From assembly GCA_965366365.1 (NCBI GenBank), contig CBDUEV010000040.1, forward strand, positions 1 through 24,197: a stretch of DNA of 24,197 bases, written 5' to 3'. The DNA is from CBDUEV01 sp965366365. GTDB taxonomy: Bacteria; Actinomycetota; Acidimicrobiia; Spongiisociales; JAENVV01. The translations under genes were made by a program, and so were the position numbers. Under the pieces are notes generated by a model. The model was not told the origin of the DNA, did not search any database, and was given only the letters and a program-made list of their open reading frames with translations. This document shows positions 8,035 through 15,022 of the stretch, piece after piece (position 1 is the stretch's first letter; each line of letters begins with the position of its first letter).

Positions 8035-9652
8035 CGGCGCCCTCCTTGACCAGGGTTTCGTATTCGTCTCGGAAATAGTGGAGCGTCGAGACGACCGGAT
8101 TGGGGGCACTTTGGCCCAGGCCGCACAGGCTCGTTTCTCGCACCACGGAGCACAGTTCCTCGAGGAGGACGATGTCCTTTGGCTTACCGCTGCCTCGACA
8201 GATCCGGTCGAGGAGACCGTGAATCTGCACGGTTCCGGCCCGGCAAGGGACGCACTTGCCGCAGGACTCGTCCATGCAGAACTCCATGAAGTAGCGTGCC
8301 ACCTCCGGCATCGAGGTTTCCTCATCCATCACGATGAGGCCTCCCGAACCCATGATGGAGCCGAGTTCTCGGAGGCTCTCGTAGTCCACCGGGGTGTCGA
8401 GAAACTCGCTGGGGATACACCCACCGGACGGCCCGCCGGTCTGGGCAGCCTTGAAGGCCTTCCCGCCGGGCACGCTGCCGCCCATGTCCTCGACGATCTC
8501 CCTCAGGGTGATCCCCATGGGCACCTCGATGAGACCGGTGTTGGTGAGATCCCCGGCCAGAGCGAAGACCTTGGTGCCCGAGCTCTTTTCCGTGCCGATG
8601 CCGGCGAACCAGGCGGCTCCGTGGGAGATGATGGCCGGGACGTTGGCCAGCGTCTCCACGTTGTTGATCATCGAAGGTTTCCCGAATAACCCCTTCTGGG
8701 TCGGGTAGGGCGGTCGAAGTTGTGGGTTGCCGCGCCGGCCTTCGATGGAGGCGATCAGGGCGGTCTCCTCGCCGCAGACGAAAGCTCCCGCGCCGATGCG
8801 GATCTCGACCTCGAAGTCGAAGTTGGTCTCGAGCACCTTGCGGCCCAACAGCCGGCTGCGCCGCGCCGAGCGGATCGCCCGGTCGAGCCTCTCGACGGCC
8901 TTGGGGTACTCGGCCCGCACGTAGATGTATCCGTGGTTGGCGCCCGTCGCGTAGGCGGCCAGGGCGAGGCCTTCGATGACCCGGTGGGGATCGTCCTCCA
9001 TCACGGTGCGGTCCATGTAGGCGCCCGGGTCGCCTTCGTCGCCGTTGGCGATGACGTACTTCTGGTCGGACTCCGCCGACGCCAGCAGGGCCCATTTGGT
9101 GCCGGCCGGATATCCGGCCCCGCCTCGACCGCGCAGGCCGGAGGCCTTGATCTCGTCGACGACCTGGGTGGGGGTCATGGTGGTCAGCGCCTTGTGGAGG
9201 GCGCGGTAGGCCCCGTGGGCGACGGCCGACTCGAGTCGGTCGGGGTCGATGATGCCGGCGTTGGCCAGCACGATGCGCTGCTGGCGAGCGAAGAACGGCA
9301 TGTCCTTGTCGAGGACGTTGGCCTCCAGCGACTCGCCTTTGGCGGTGTGCGATCGGACGATTTCCGGCCCGACCTCGGCGTCGACGCTGTGGTACATGAC
9401 CTCTTCGCCCCCTCGGCGAAGGACACGGACGAGGGGACCTTGGCTGCACAACCCCATGCAACCGGTCGAGACGACCCGCACCTCCGACGCCAAGCCGGTG
9501 GTGGCCACCTCGGCCTCGATCGCCGCGATGGCCGGCCCGGCTCCCGCCGACTGACAGCTGGTGCTGGCGCAGGCCTTGATGCGCCACGGGTATCGGCTTC
9601 GTTCTTCCAGTTCTCGTTCGGCCACTTCGTGGAGGTCGATGGGAGCAGCCAT
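8027..9652 (-). CDS. hoxF: HoxF, NAD(H)- and FMN-binding diaphorase subunit
   Basis: HoxF binds NAD(H) and FMN and connects the hydrogenase to the nicotinamide pool. The 541 aa contain an N-terminal thioredoxin-like [2Fe-2S] domain (C28, C33, C65, C69), then a NuoF-like core with the glycine-rich GLRGRGGAGYPAGTKW near 172-187 and the FMN-site NGDEGDPGAYMDR near 203-215, and a C-terminal [4Fe-4S] motif ESCGKCVPCRAGT (C464, C467, C470) completed by C510. The open frame extends to 9766, but the ATG at 9652-9650 overlaps the hoxE stop by one base (TGATG) and gives the usual start. The fused NuoE-like plus NuoF arrangement is typical of HoxF. Confidence 0.95.
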   Translation of the reverse strand: MAAPIDLHEVAERELEERSRYPWRIKACASTSCQSAGAGPAIAAIEAEVATTGLASEVRVVSTGCMGLCSQGPLVRVLRRGGEEVMYHSVDAEVGPEIVRSHTAKGESLEANVLDKDMPFFARQQRIVLANAGIIDPDRLESAVAHGAYRALHKALTTMTPTQVVDEIKASGLRGRGGAGYPAGTKWALLASAESDQKYVIANGDEGDPGAYMDRTVMEDDPHRVIEGLALAAYATGANHGYIYVRAEYPKAVERLDRAIRSARRSRLLGRKVLETNFDFEVEIRIGAGAFVCGEETALIASIEGRRGNPQLRPPYPTQKGLFGKPSMINNVETLANVPAIISHGAAWFAGIGTEKSSGTKVFALAGDLTNTGLIEVPMGITLREIVEDMGGSVPGGKAFKAAQTGGPSGGCIPSEFLDTPVDYESLRELGSIMGSGGLIVMDEETSMPEVARYFMEFCMDESCGKCVPCRAGTVQIHGLLDRICRGSGKPKDIVLLEELCSVVRETSLCGLGQSAPNPVVSTLHYFRDEYETLVKEGADA

Positions 9653-10152
9653 CAGCTCACCTCCTCCACGACTCGGGTCGAGGTGTCGATGAGGGCGAGC
9701 GTCGATTCGGCGTCCTGGTGCCCGGCCACCTCGCCGTCGTACACCACGACGGGAGCCAGCCCGCACGACCCGAGGCAGCGGGCAGTGCGCAAGGTGAGAA
9801 CTCCGTCGGCCGACGTTTCGCCTGGTGCCACCTCGTAGGTGTCTCGGACGGCGGCCACGATGGCGTCGGCCCCCTTCACGAAGCAGGCCGTCCCTGTGCA
9901 GACACTGCAGGAGTGTTCGCCGGGCGCCTCGAAATCGAACAGGTGGTAGAAGGTGGCGACACCGAAGACCATGCTGGGAGGGAGTCGCAAGGCTCTGGCG
10001 ACGTACATCAGGACATCGTCCGACAGGTATCCGAAAACGTCCTGGGCGGCGTGGAGACTCTCGATGAGCTGGTCCTGGGCGTATCGCACCCTTTTGAGGT
10101 GCTTGTCGATCACCGCAAACCGGTCGTCTCCCGAGGGATGCGAGGTTTCCAA
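9652..10152 (-). CDS. hoxE: HoxE, NuoE-like [2Fe-2S] subunit
   Basis: HoxE is a NuoE/24-kDa-like protein present in the pentameric HoxEFUYH enzymes (well known in cyanobacteria) and absent from the four-subunit Ralstonia type. The thioredoxin-like [2Fe-2S] ligands are C85 and C90 (CSVCTGTAC) and C126 and C130 (RCLGSCGLAP). The frame is open to 10398, but I choose the TTG at 10152-10150: it has a strong AGGAGG ribosome site 5 nt upstream, there is no suitable ATG, and the resulting 166 aa is the normal HoxE length. It is the first gene of the operon; a divergently oriented permease begins 230 nt upstream. Confidence 0.92.
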   Translation of the reverse strand: METSHPSGDDRFAVIDKHLKRVRYAQDQLIESLHAAQDVFGYLSDDVLMYVARALRLPPSMVFGVATFYHLFDFEAPGEHSCSVCTGTACFVKGADAIVAAVRDTYEVAPGETSADGVLTLRTARCLGSCGLAPVVVYDGEVAGHQDAESTLALIDTSTRVVEEVS

Positions 10153-10238
10153 CGCTTCCTCCTCACTCGAAAAGCCTTGTTCGGCTCTTGCAGCCAGATC
10201 CGAGGGTTGTTCGAGTCGATGGGGACCTGGCAACGGAA

Positions 10239-10244
10239 AGGTTA
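10239..10244 (-). promoter_or_regulatory. Possible -10 box of the hox-hyp operon
   Basis: In the 230-nt divergent region between hoxE and the permease gene, the minus strand carries TAACCT about 87 nt before the proposed hoxE TTG. It fits the actinobacterial TANNNT pattern, but I see no convincing -35 box, so this is only a candidate. Confidence 0.2.
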
Positions 10245-10382
10245 CCCCTCGGCAGAGAGGCGGCCTGCTCGATGGGGACGCGTTTCTGGTTCTGAATCGG
10301 AATCTTCGATTGGTGGACGGCTGGCGGTGCCGCATGAGGCGCTGCCGGCCACGGGACGGGGAGTAGCATTCCGTTTCCTGAG

Positions 10383-11327
10383 ATGAGATACGGGGCACGA
10401 ATCCGCTCGACGTTGCTCACCATGGTGCTCCTGCTCTTTGGGGCATCGCTGCTGCTCTACGGCCTGACCCACATGATTCCGGGTGACCCGATTCGGGCTT
10501 TGTTCGGTTTCCAGGCGCCCCCGCCGGAACTGCTCGCCGAGATCCGGGGACGATATGGCCTCGACGACCCCTTCTATGTCCAGTATTTCAAGTTCGTGCG
10601 CAACGCCCTCCAGGGTCACTTCGGGTACAGCATCACGGGCGAGCCGGTCGGCGAGCTCATTCGGGCCCGTGTTCCGGTGTCGGCGCGGCTCGCTGGTGCA
10701 GCCATCGCCATCCAGGCGGTCGTCGGCATCGCCCTGGGAGTGGTGGGGGCATGGGCGCGTTCTCCAACGCTCGGCCGCGTGGTGCGTGGCGTGACACTCC
10801 TGGCGGTCGTGATCCCGGTCTTCGTCCTTGCCTTCCTGCTGCTGGGTTGGGTGGGGTACGGGTCGAGCTGGCTGCAACCACGCGGGCTGAAGGGGTGGGG
10901 CAGCTACGTGCTCCCGGCGATCTCCCTGTCGGCCGCATCCACCGCTCTCACCATCCGCATGATGGATGCCGAGATGCGGTCGGCGCTGCGGCATCCCTTC
11001 GTCAGGTACGCGGAGGCGTGTGGGTTGTCGCGGAGGCGGATCGTGACCGTGCACGCCCTCAGGGCTTCGGTGATTCCGGTGGTCACTTTCGTGGCGGCCA
11101 GCTCCGCCCAGATCATCGGCGGTCTCATCGTGGTCGAGGCGATCTTCGACATCCCCGGCATTGGTTCGCTGGTGATGGATGCGATCCTCGCCAAGGACCA
11201 CAATGTCATCGTCGGGGTGTTGGTGATTGCAGTGGCCTTCGGCGTGCTCTCCAGCACCGCCGCCGATCTCATCATCCCGATGATCGATCCCCGTATCCGT
11301 GTCGAGCGTTTCCAACCGCCGATGTGA
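10383..11327 (+). CDS. ABC transporter permease, DppB/OppB family (solitary)
   Basis: This is an inner-membrane permease of the binding-protein-dependent transport family that imports peptides, nickel or other small solutes. The 314 aa begin with a membrane helix, then HMIPGDPIRALFG and GRYGLDDPFYVQY, the DppB N-terminal signature; about six hydrophobic segments follow. The cytoplasmic EAA-type loop EACGLSRRRIVTVHALR is intact near residues 213-229, and the end (LIIPMIDPRIRVE) is also typical, so the protein is complete. No second permease, ATPase or binding-protein gene lies next to it, which is unusual. A TAGCAT box at 10364-10369 would give a very short leader. The substrate cannot be told; its place beside a nickel enzyme is suggestive but is not evidence of nickel transport. 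Confidence 0.88.
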   Translation: MRYGARIRSTLLTMVLLLFGASLLLYGLTHMIPGDPIRALFGFQAPPPELLAEIRGRYGLDDPFYVQYFKFVRNALQGHFGYSITGEPVGELIRARVPVSARLAGAAIAIQAVVGIALGVVGAWARSPTLGRVVRGVTLLAVVIPVFVLAFLLLGWVGYGSSWLQPRGLKGWGSYVLPAISLSAASTALTIRMMDAEMRSALRHPFVRYAEACGLSRRRIVTVHALRASVIPVVTFVAASSAQIIGGLIVVEAIFDIPGIGSLVMDAILAKDHNVIVGVLVIAVAFGVLSSTAADLIIPMIDPRIRVERFQPPM

Positions 11328-11491
11328 GGTTGGAGCGCCTCGGTTTCTCCAGAGCCCCAGTTCCATTTCCCGTTGGTGAGACGGAGGCCGGTAGAACCCG
11401 ATCGAGCGCATCGGTCTGCCCAACCTGCCTGGCGCAGCTCCCACCTCGGCCGGCACGAGCGGACGGGCGAACCGATCGGCTGGCGCTCCCG

Positions 11492-11497
11492 TATGGT
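11492..11497 (+). promoter_or_regulatory. Candidate -10 box of the secreted-protein gene
   Basis: TATGGT, preceded by CCG, lies 25 nt before the ATG at 11523. The same TATGGT element precedes the next gene at 12646-12651. No clear -35 box is visible. Confidence 0.35.
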
Positions 11498-11522
11498 TGA
11501 GGGAACCCATAGAAAGGTCCTC

Positions 11523-12410
11523 ATGCGTCGACTGCTGATTGTCGCTGCCGCCCTCGCTCTCATGGCGGCGGCCTTCCCCACCACCACCATTCCGTTGCCG
11601 TACGACTTCGCTCCGGAAGGAATCGCCGTCGGGGAAGGAACCACCTTCTACGCCGGCTCGCTGAACGGCGGCACGATCGTGTCCGGGAAGCTGGCCAGCG
11701 GGGATTACTCCGTGCTCGTCGACGATCCCGCCACCGATGTGACGGTCGGTCTGGCCGTCGACGACAGCCGCCGGCTTCTCTTCGCCGCCGGTGGGCCGTC
11801 CGGTATGGCCGCCGTCTACGACAGCACCACCGGCGCGACGGTCGCCTCCGCCTTCCTCGGCGACGGCTTCATCAATGATGTGATCGTGACGCGCGACGGC
11901 GCCTACTTCACGAACAGCTTCGTCCCCGTGTTCTACTTCCTGCCGGTTTCCCGCTCGGGTGTGGTGGGGGCTCCGGAGACCATGGCGCTGAGTGGCCCGG
12001 CGCTGGATTCGTTTGTGGCCGGTACCTTCAACTACAACGGAATCGAGGCGACCGCCAATGGCCGGAATCTCATCGTGGTGAATTCCGCCACAGGTGAGTT
12101 GTTCAAGGTGGACCCTGCCTCAGGTGCCAGCGCTGTGATCGACTTGGGGGGCCAGTCGGTTTCGAGCGGCGACGGGATCCTCCTCCAGGGGAGGACGCTG
12201 TATGTGGTGCGCAACTTCCTCAACGAAGTGGCGGTTGTCCGTCTGCACCCGTCCCTGGCCAGTGGGGAGGTGGTCGACTCGATCACGAATCCCGCATTCG
12301 AGGTGCCGACGACCATTGCCCGCTCGGGTTCTCGGCTGGTGGTCGTCAATGCCCAGTTCGGATTCCCGGTTGACCCTGCCAACCCGCCCGAGGTCGTCGT
12401 CTTCAGGTAG
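11523..12410 (+). CDS. Secreted beta-propeller-like (SMP-30/YVTN-type) protein
   Basis: The 295 aa begin with a clear signal peptide (MRRLL, then an Ala/Leu-rich core, with cleavage probably after about residue 17), so the protein is exported. The mature part is a series of short beta-strand repeats such as PEGIAVGEGTTFYAGSL, TVGLAVDDSRRLLFAAG and NGIEATANGRNLIVVN, which resemble the blades of SMP-30/gluconolactonase or YVTN-type propellers. No cysteines or transmembrane segments follow the signal. The frame extends upstream to 11373, but the ATG at 11523 has an AAAGG ribosome site and starts the signal peptide directly. No enzymatic residues could be assigned, so substrate and activity are unknown. 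Confidence 0.8.
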   Translation: MRRLLIVAAALALMAAAFPTTTIPLPYDFAPEGIAVGEGTTFYAGSLNGGTIVSGKLASGDYSVLVDDPATDVTVGLAVDDSRRLLFAAGGPSGMAAVYDSTTGATVASAFLGDGFINDVIVTRDGAYFTNSFVPVFYFLPVSRSGVVGAPETMALSGPALDSFVAGTFNYNGIEATANGRNLIVVNSATGELFKVDPASGASAVIDLGGQSVSSGDGILLQGRTLYVVRNFLNEVAVVRLHPSLASGEVVDSITNPAFEVPTTIARSGSRLVVVNAQFGFPVDPANPPEVVVFR

Positions 12411-12645
12411 AGCCGGCCAGGCTCGGGTTGTGGAGCTGCGAGCGCCACTGAGGGGGCGTTGCCACGCTCGGCCGTGACCGCTGCCGCGGCGGGGAGGCAC
12501 GAACGATCGGCTGCGCCGGTCAGCCCGCCCGTTGGCGGCCATGGCCGCCACGAGCGCCACGCTCAACGCCGCCGCCCCGGTTCGTTGCTCGAGACTGTCG
12601 TCGTCGACGCCTTGGCATTGACCCGCCGGGAGACAAGCCCTCCGG

Positions 12646-12651
12646 TATGGT
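12646..12651 (+). promoter_or_regulatory. Candidate -10 box of the TM-helix protein gene
   Basis: TATGGT lies 33 nt before the ATG at 12685, leaving room for a leader that contains the GAGAGAGGGA ribosome site. It matches the TANNNT pattern and equals the box before the preceding gene. Confidence 0.35.
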
Positions 12652-12684
12652 CGAAGCGACAAGTCGAATAGAGAGAGGGAACTC

Positions 12685-13359
12685 ATGGGCGACGCATGGG
12701 ACAACATGGTCCAAGGACTGAACGACGCTGCGGCCTCGGTGGGGCAGATTCTCGGGGATTGGATTCCGCGCATCCTCGTTGCGGTCTTGGTACTGATCAT
12801 CGGACGATGGATACTGCGGAAGCTGCGGACGATCATCGAGCGACTGCTCGATTCTCCGGCGGCCCGTTCGGTCTACGACAAGGCGGGCATCACGTCTGCG
12901 TTGGCTCCGACGGAACGGAAGGCGGCGACCCTGGTGGCCACGATTGCCTACGGGTTCTTGATGTTGCTGTTGTGGCTGATCATCTTCCGCATTCTCCAGA
13001 TTCAGCCGATCGAAGACTTGCTGCAACGGCTTATCGCCGTATTGCCGCTGATGCTGGTGGCAGTTGCCCTGGTGATCATCGCGGCCGCCGTGGGCAGCTT
13101 CGTGGCCGAACTGGTGCGACCGTTCGCGGAACAGCGGGACGTTCGATGGCTGCCGTCGGTGGTGCGGATTGCGATCGTCGTAGCCGGCGTCCTGGCAGCC
13201 CTGGACCTGCTCGAGATCACATTCGCAGAAGACATCGTCAAGATCGCCACCGCCGCGGTCGGGGTGGCTTTCGCGGTGGCGTTCGGGGTCGGTGGGATCG
13301 ATACCGCCAAGCGTTGGTGGGCCGCCTACCTCGCACCCCGGGACACAACCGACCACTAG
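12685..13359 (+). CDS. Small membrane protein of the conserved TM-helix (CmpX-like) type
   Basis: The 224 aa have five hydrophobic segments near 27-44, 82-104, 115-139, 160-177 and 188-208. The last one, ending in AFAVAFGVGGIDTAKRWW, resembles the pore-lining style helix plus GxGGxDTA motif of conserved TM-helix proteins related to mechanosensitive channels. The cytosolic beta and alpha/beta domains of MscS are absent, so calling it an MscS channel would go too far. The ATG at 12685 follows a GAGAGAGGGA ribosome site, and a strong terminator follows the stop, so it is probably a monocistronic unit. Function is unknown; a role in the membrane-tension or envelope response is a guess. Confidence 0.82.
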   Translation: MGDAWDNMVQGLNDAAASVGQILGDWIPRILVAVLVLIIGRWILRKLRTIIERLLDSPAARSVYDKAGITSALAPTERKAATLVATIAYGFLMLLLWLIIFRILQIQPIEDLLQRLIAVLPLMLVAVALVIIAAAVGSFVAELVRPFAEQRDVRWLPSVVRIAIVVAGVLAALDLLEITFAEDIVKIATAAVGVAFAVAFGVGGIDTAKRWWAAYLAPRDTTDH

Positions 13360-13376
13360 GAACCGAAAAACCATCG

Positions 13377-13406
13377 ACCGGCAGGCACCCCAGGGTGCCT
13401 GCCGGT
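13377..13406 (+). terminator. Hairpin terminator after the TM-helix gene
   Basis: Perfect 13-bp arms (13377-13389 and 13394-13406) enclose a 4-nt loop, 17 nt after the stop codon, and are followed by a T-rich stretch (TGCTCTTTCTC). This is the best intrinsic-terminator structure in the window. Confidence 0.85.
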
Positions 13407-13534
13407 TGCTCTTTCTCACCCACTCTTTCCGGGCCGTGGGCTCTCCGACGTGCCGAAGCGCGCACCCCCGTAGTGCTCATTTCTGAACCAGATTTGGTGA
13501 TCGGGGCTGGTCAATTTCGTGGAGCCCTGTGAGA

Positions 13535-13552
13535 GTTTGGGTTGAACGAAAC
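13535..13552 (+). promoter_or_regulatory. Candidate toxin-antitoxin operator
   Basis: An imperfect palindrome with outer arms GTTT/AAAC covers the -35 box of the antitoxin promoter. Toxin-antitoxin pairs of this type usually repress themselves by binding such sites. The inner part has mismatches, so the call is tentative. Confidence 0.35.
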
Positions 13553-13569
13553 CGTCTTCAGACTATAAT
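13542..13569 (+). promoter_or_regulatory. Near-consensus promoter of the toxin-antitoxin operon (leaderless)
   Basis: A TTGAAC -35 box (13542-13547), a 16-nt spacer and a perfect TATAAT -10 box (13564-13569) precede the antitoxin gene. The -10 box ends 7 nt before the ATG at 13577, which puts the predicted transcription start on or next to the start codon. No ribosome site fits in between, so a leaderless transcript is expected. Confidence 0.8.
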
Positions 13570-13576
13570 TTAGGTC

Positions 13577-13864
13577 ATGTCAAGAACGCTCCCGCTCTCC
13601 GAAGTCAAGGCCAAACTGTCAGAGGTCGTCGACGAGATCGTGACCACGCAGGAACGTGTCACCGTCACGCGAAACGGACGCCCGGTCGCGGTCATGCTTA
13701 GCACACACGATCTGGAGGCCATCGAAGAGACTCTGGCGATACTTTCGGACCCTGCGGCCATGCGCGAGATCGAGCAAGGTCGGGCAGCGATCGCAAGTGG
13801 TGACGTTGTCACCAAGGACGAGATCGAGGCGCTGCGTATCCAACTTCGCTCCAGGACAGCGTGA
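13577..13864 (+). CDS. Type II antitoxin, Phd/YefM (RelB-like) family
   Basis: This is the DNA-binding antitoxin that neutralises the adjacent toxin and probably represses the operon. The 95 aa begin MSRTLPLSEVKAKLSEVVDE, then VTVTRNGRPVAVMLS, the Phd/YefM N-terminal DNA-binding fold; the C-terminal half (EAIEETLAILSDPAAMREIEQG) is the helical toxin-binding part. The ATG at 13577 is fixed by the promoter, which sits directly in front of it. The stop overlaps the toxin GTG by 4 nt (GTGA). The opposite-strand open frame across this region has no family features. Confidence 0.92.
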   Translation: MSRTLPLSEVKAKLSEVVDEIVTTQERVTVTRNGRPVAVMLSTHDLEAIEETLAILSDPAAMREIEQGRAAIASGDVVTKDEIEALRIQLRSRTA

Positions 13865-14136
13865 CAGAAACGCTGTGGGGCCTGGTCGTCGCCGGGACTG
13901 CACGTCGAGCCGTCGACCGACTCCCCGAGAAGATTGCTCTCGCAGTATTGGACTACCTCGTTGGTCCACTCCTCGAGAACCCTCACAGGGTCGGCAAACC
14001 ACTGCGAGGCGATCTGGTCGGACTTCACTCTGCAAGAGTTGGGGCATACCGCGTGGTGTACGAGATCCACGAAGTCAGCCGGACAGTCCGAGTCATTTAC
14101 ATCGACCACCGGGCAGACGTCTACCGACCACGCTGA
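13861..14136 (+). CDS. Type II toxin, RelE/ParE family
   Basis: This is a likely ribosome-dependent mRNA interferase of the RelE branch. The 91 aa show the family pattern: ARRAVDRLPEKIA, GPLLENPHRVGKPLRGDLVGLHSARVG (split around NPHRVGKPL), AYRVVYEI, and the C-terminal IDHRADVYR. The Arg residues in GAYRVVY and HRADVYR and the Tyr near the end are those generally used by RelE toxins. The GTG at 13861 overlaps the antitoxin stop and keeps translation coupled. The protein appears intact. RelE-type mRNA cleavage fits better than ParE-type gyrase poisoning because of the HRADVYR ending, but this is not proven. Confidence 0.92.
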   Translation: MTETLWGLVVAGTARRAVDRLPEKIALAVLDYLVGPLLENPHRVGKPLRGDLVGLHSARVGAYRVVYEIHEVSRTVRVIYIDHRADVYRPR

Positions 14137-14170
14137 CCCCACTCCTCGAGGTGCCGATCGGCTCGGTACG

Positions 14171-14194
14171 TATGCGCGCTCGTTGTGGCGCATA
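14171..14194 (+). repeat. Inverted repeat after the toxin gene
   Basis: Perfect 7-bp arms (TATGCGC at 14171-14177 and GCGCATA at 14188-14194) with a 10-nt loop lie between the toxin stop and the convergent gene ending at 14221. There is no T-run, so terminator function is uncertain. Confidence 0.4.
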
Positions 14195-14220
14195 TCTGGT
14201 GCTCGGTGCCCAGGCTGGTC

Positions 14221-14775
14221 CTAGTCGGCGGGTTCGAACACGTACCTGTGCTGTCGCCGAACACCGGCCAGTCCGGTGGTGTCGGTGAACTCAGAAAGGA
14301 GGGACTCTGCTGCCTGAGGGCTGTCTGGCAAGGGACTCGGTTGGACGTAGATCCCTTGAAACCGCAGCCGCTGGTCCGCTTCCAGAGTGCGCAACCCGAG
14401 GCCATCGATATCGCCGCGAACGGTTGCGCTGACACGCACATCTGCGGCCAACTGCTCTACGACCCGGATATCAGCCTCGTCATAGCGGTAGTGCTCGAAG
14501 AAGTACACGCTGGACTCGATCGGCTCGGCGAAGCGCTTGGTGCTCGCGTGGTTGCCCGCCAGGCTGCGCCAACTGCATCTCTCGAAGGGCACCCAGTCGA
14601 TGCTGAGAATCGGTTCCGTCATGCCGTACTCGCGGCGCACCGGCTCGTAGTCGAACGTGAAGGTCCAGGTGAGCCTCAGGTCATACCCAGTCCGGGGGCC
14701 GTCGAAGAGGAGACCAGACCACGTGCCACCGATCGGCACCAGTTCATCTCGACGAGGAGCATCGGAGACAGTCAT
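14221..14775 (-). CDS. Unrecognised soluble protein, 184 aa
   Basis: I do not recognise the family. The protein has no signal peptide or membrane segment, is rich in aromatic residues in its first half (GGTWSGLLFDGP, then LTWTFTFDYEP), and alternates hydrophobic and charged residues as beta-rich proteins do (SSVYFFEHYRYDEADIRVVEQ, split after EHYRY). It has a single Cys near residue 69. An open frame on the plus strand (14185-14799) covers the same bases, but its product is low in aromatic residues and lacks regular structure, so I take the minus frame as real. The ATG at 14775 lies 6 nt after a weak CATCCT box, so a leaderless start is possible. Its neighbours are the toxin-antitoxin pair and a membrane protein; it may be an accessory gene. 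Confidence 0.6.
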   Translation of the reverse strand: MTVSDAPRRDELVPIGGTWSGLLFDGPRTGYDLRLTWTFTFDYEPVRREYGMTEPILSIDWVPFERCSWRSLAGNHASTKRFAEPIESSVYFFEHYRYDEADIRVVEQLAADVRVSATVRGDIDGLGLRTLEADQRLRFQGIYVQPSPLPDSPQAAESLLSEFTDTTGLAGVRRQHRYVFEPAD

Positions 14776-15010
14776 CCACTCAGGATGCCAGCCAGGTGAC
14801 CTGACCTCAACGACTACCGGCCACGCCGACCAATCCGAGCGCCGAAGTGCCGATATCGCGCACTCCGTGGTACGGCGATGGTAGTTCAGACGGTGTCATC
14901 GCGGCGCCGTTCCGGCCAACGGGGATGGCGAGTCGATGTAGGACCGCAGTACCCACTCGCTACAGCACGCCGAGGTGCCGTTCTCGCGCGACCTGACTCG
15001 CGGCGCGGTG

Positions 15011-15016
15011 TAGATT
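15011..15016 (+). promoter_or_regulatory. -10 box of a leaderless membrane-protein gene
   Basis: TAGATT ends 6 nt before the ATG at 15023. This is the TANNNT-N6-7-start arrangement of actinobacterial leaderless transcripts, and no ribosome site is visible. Confidence 0.6.
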
Positions 15017-15022
15017 TCAGCG

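Noticed and set aside
10242..11510. Minus-strand open frame of 422 codons across the permease
   Set aside because: His/Asp/Arg-rich shadow product with no motif; the plus strand has a complete, well-conserved permease.
12410..12424. Small hairpin after the secreted-protein gene
   Set aside because: Only a 5-bp GAGCC/GGCTC stem without a T-run; too weak to call a terminator.
13570..14193. Minus-strand open frame antisense to the toxin-antitoxin genes
   Set aside because: Its product has no recognised domain, while the plus strand has both toxin and antitoxin motifs, a GTGA overlap and a consensus promoter.
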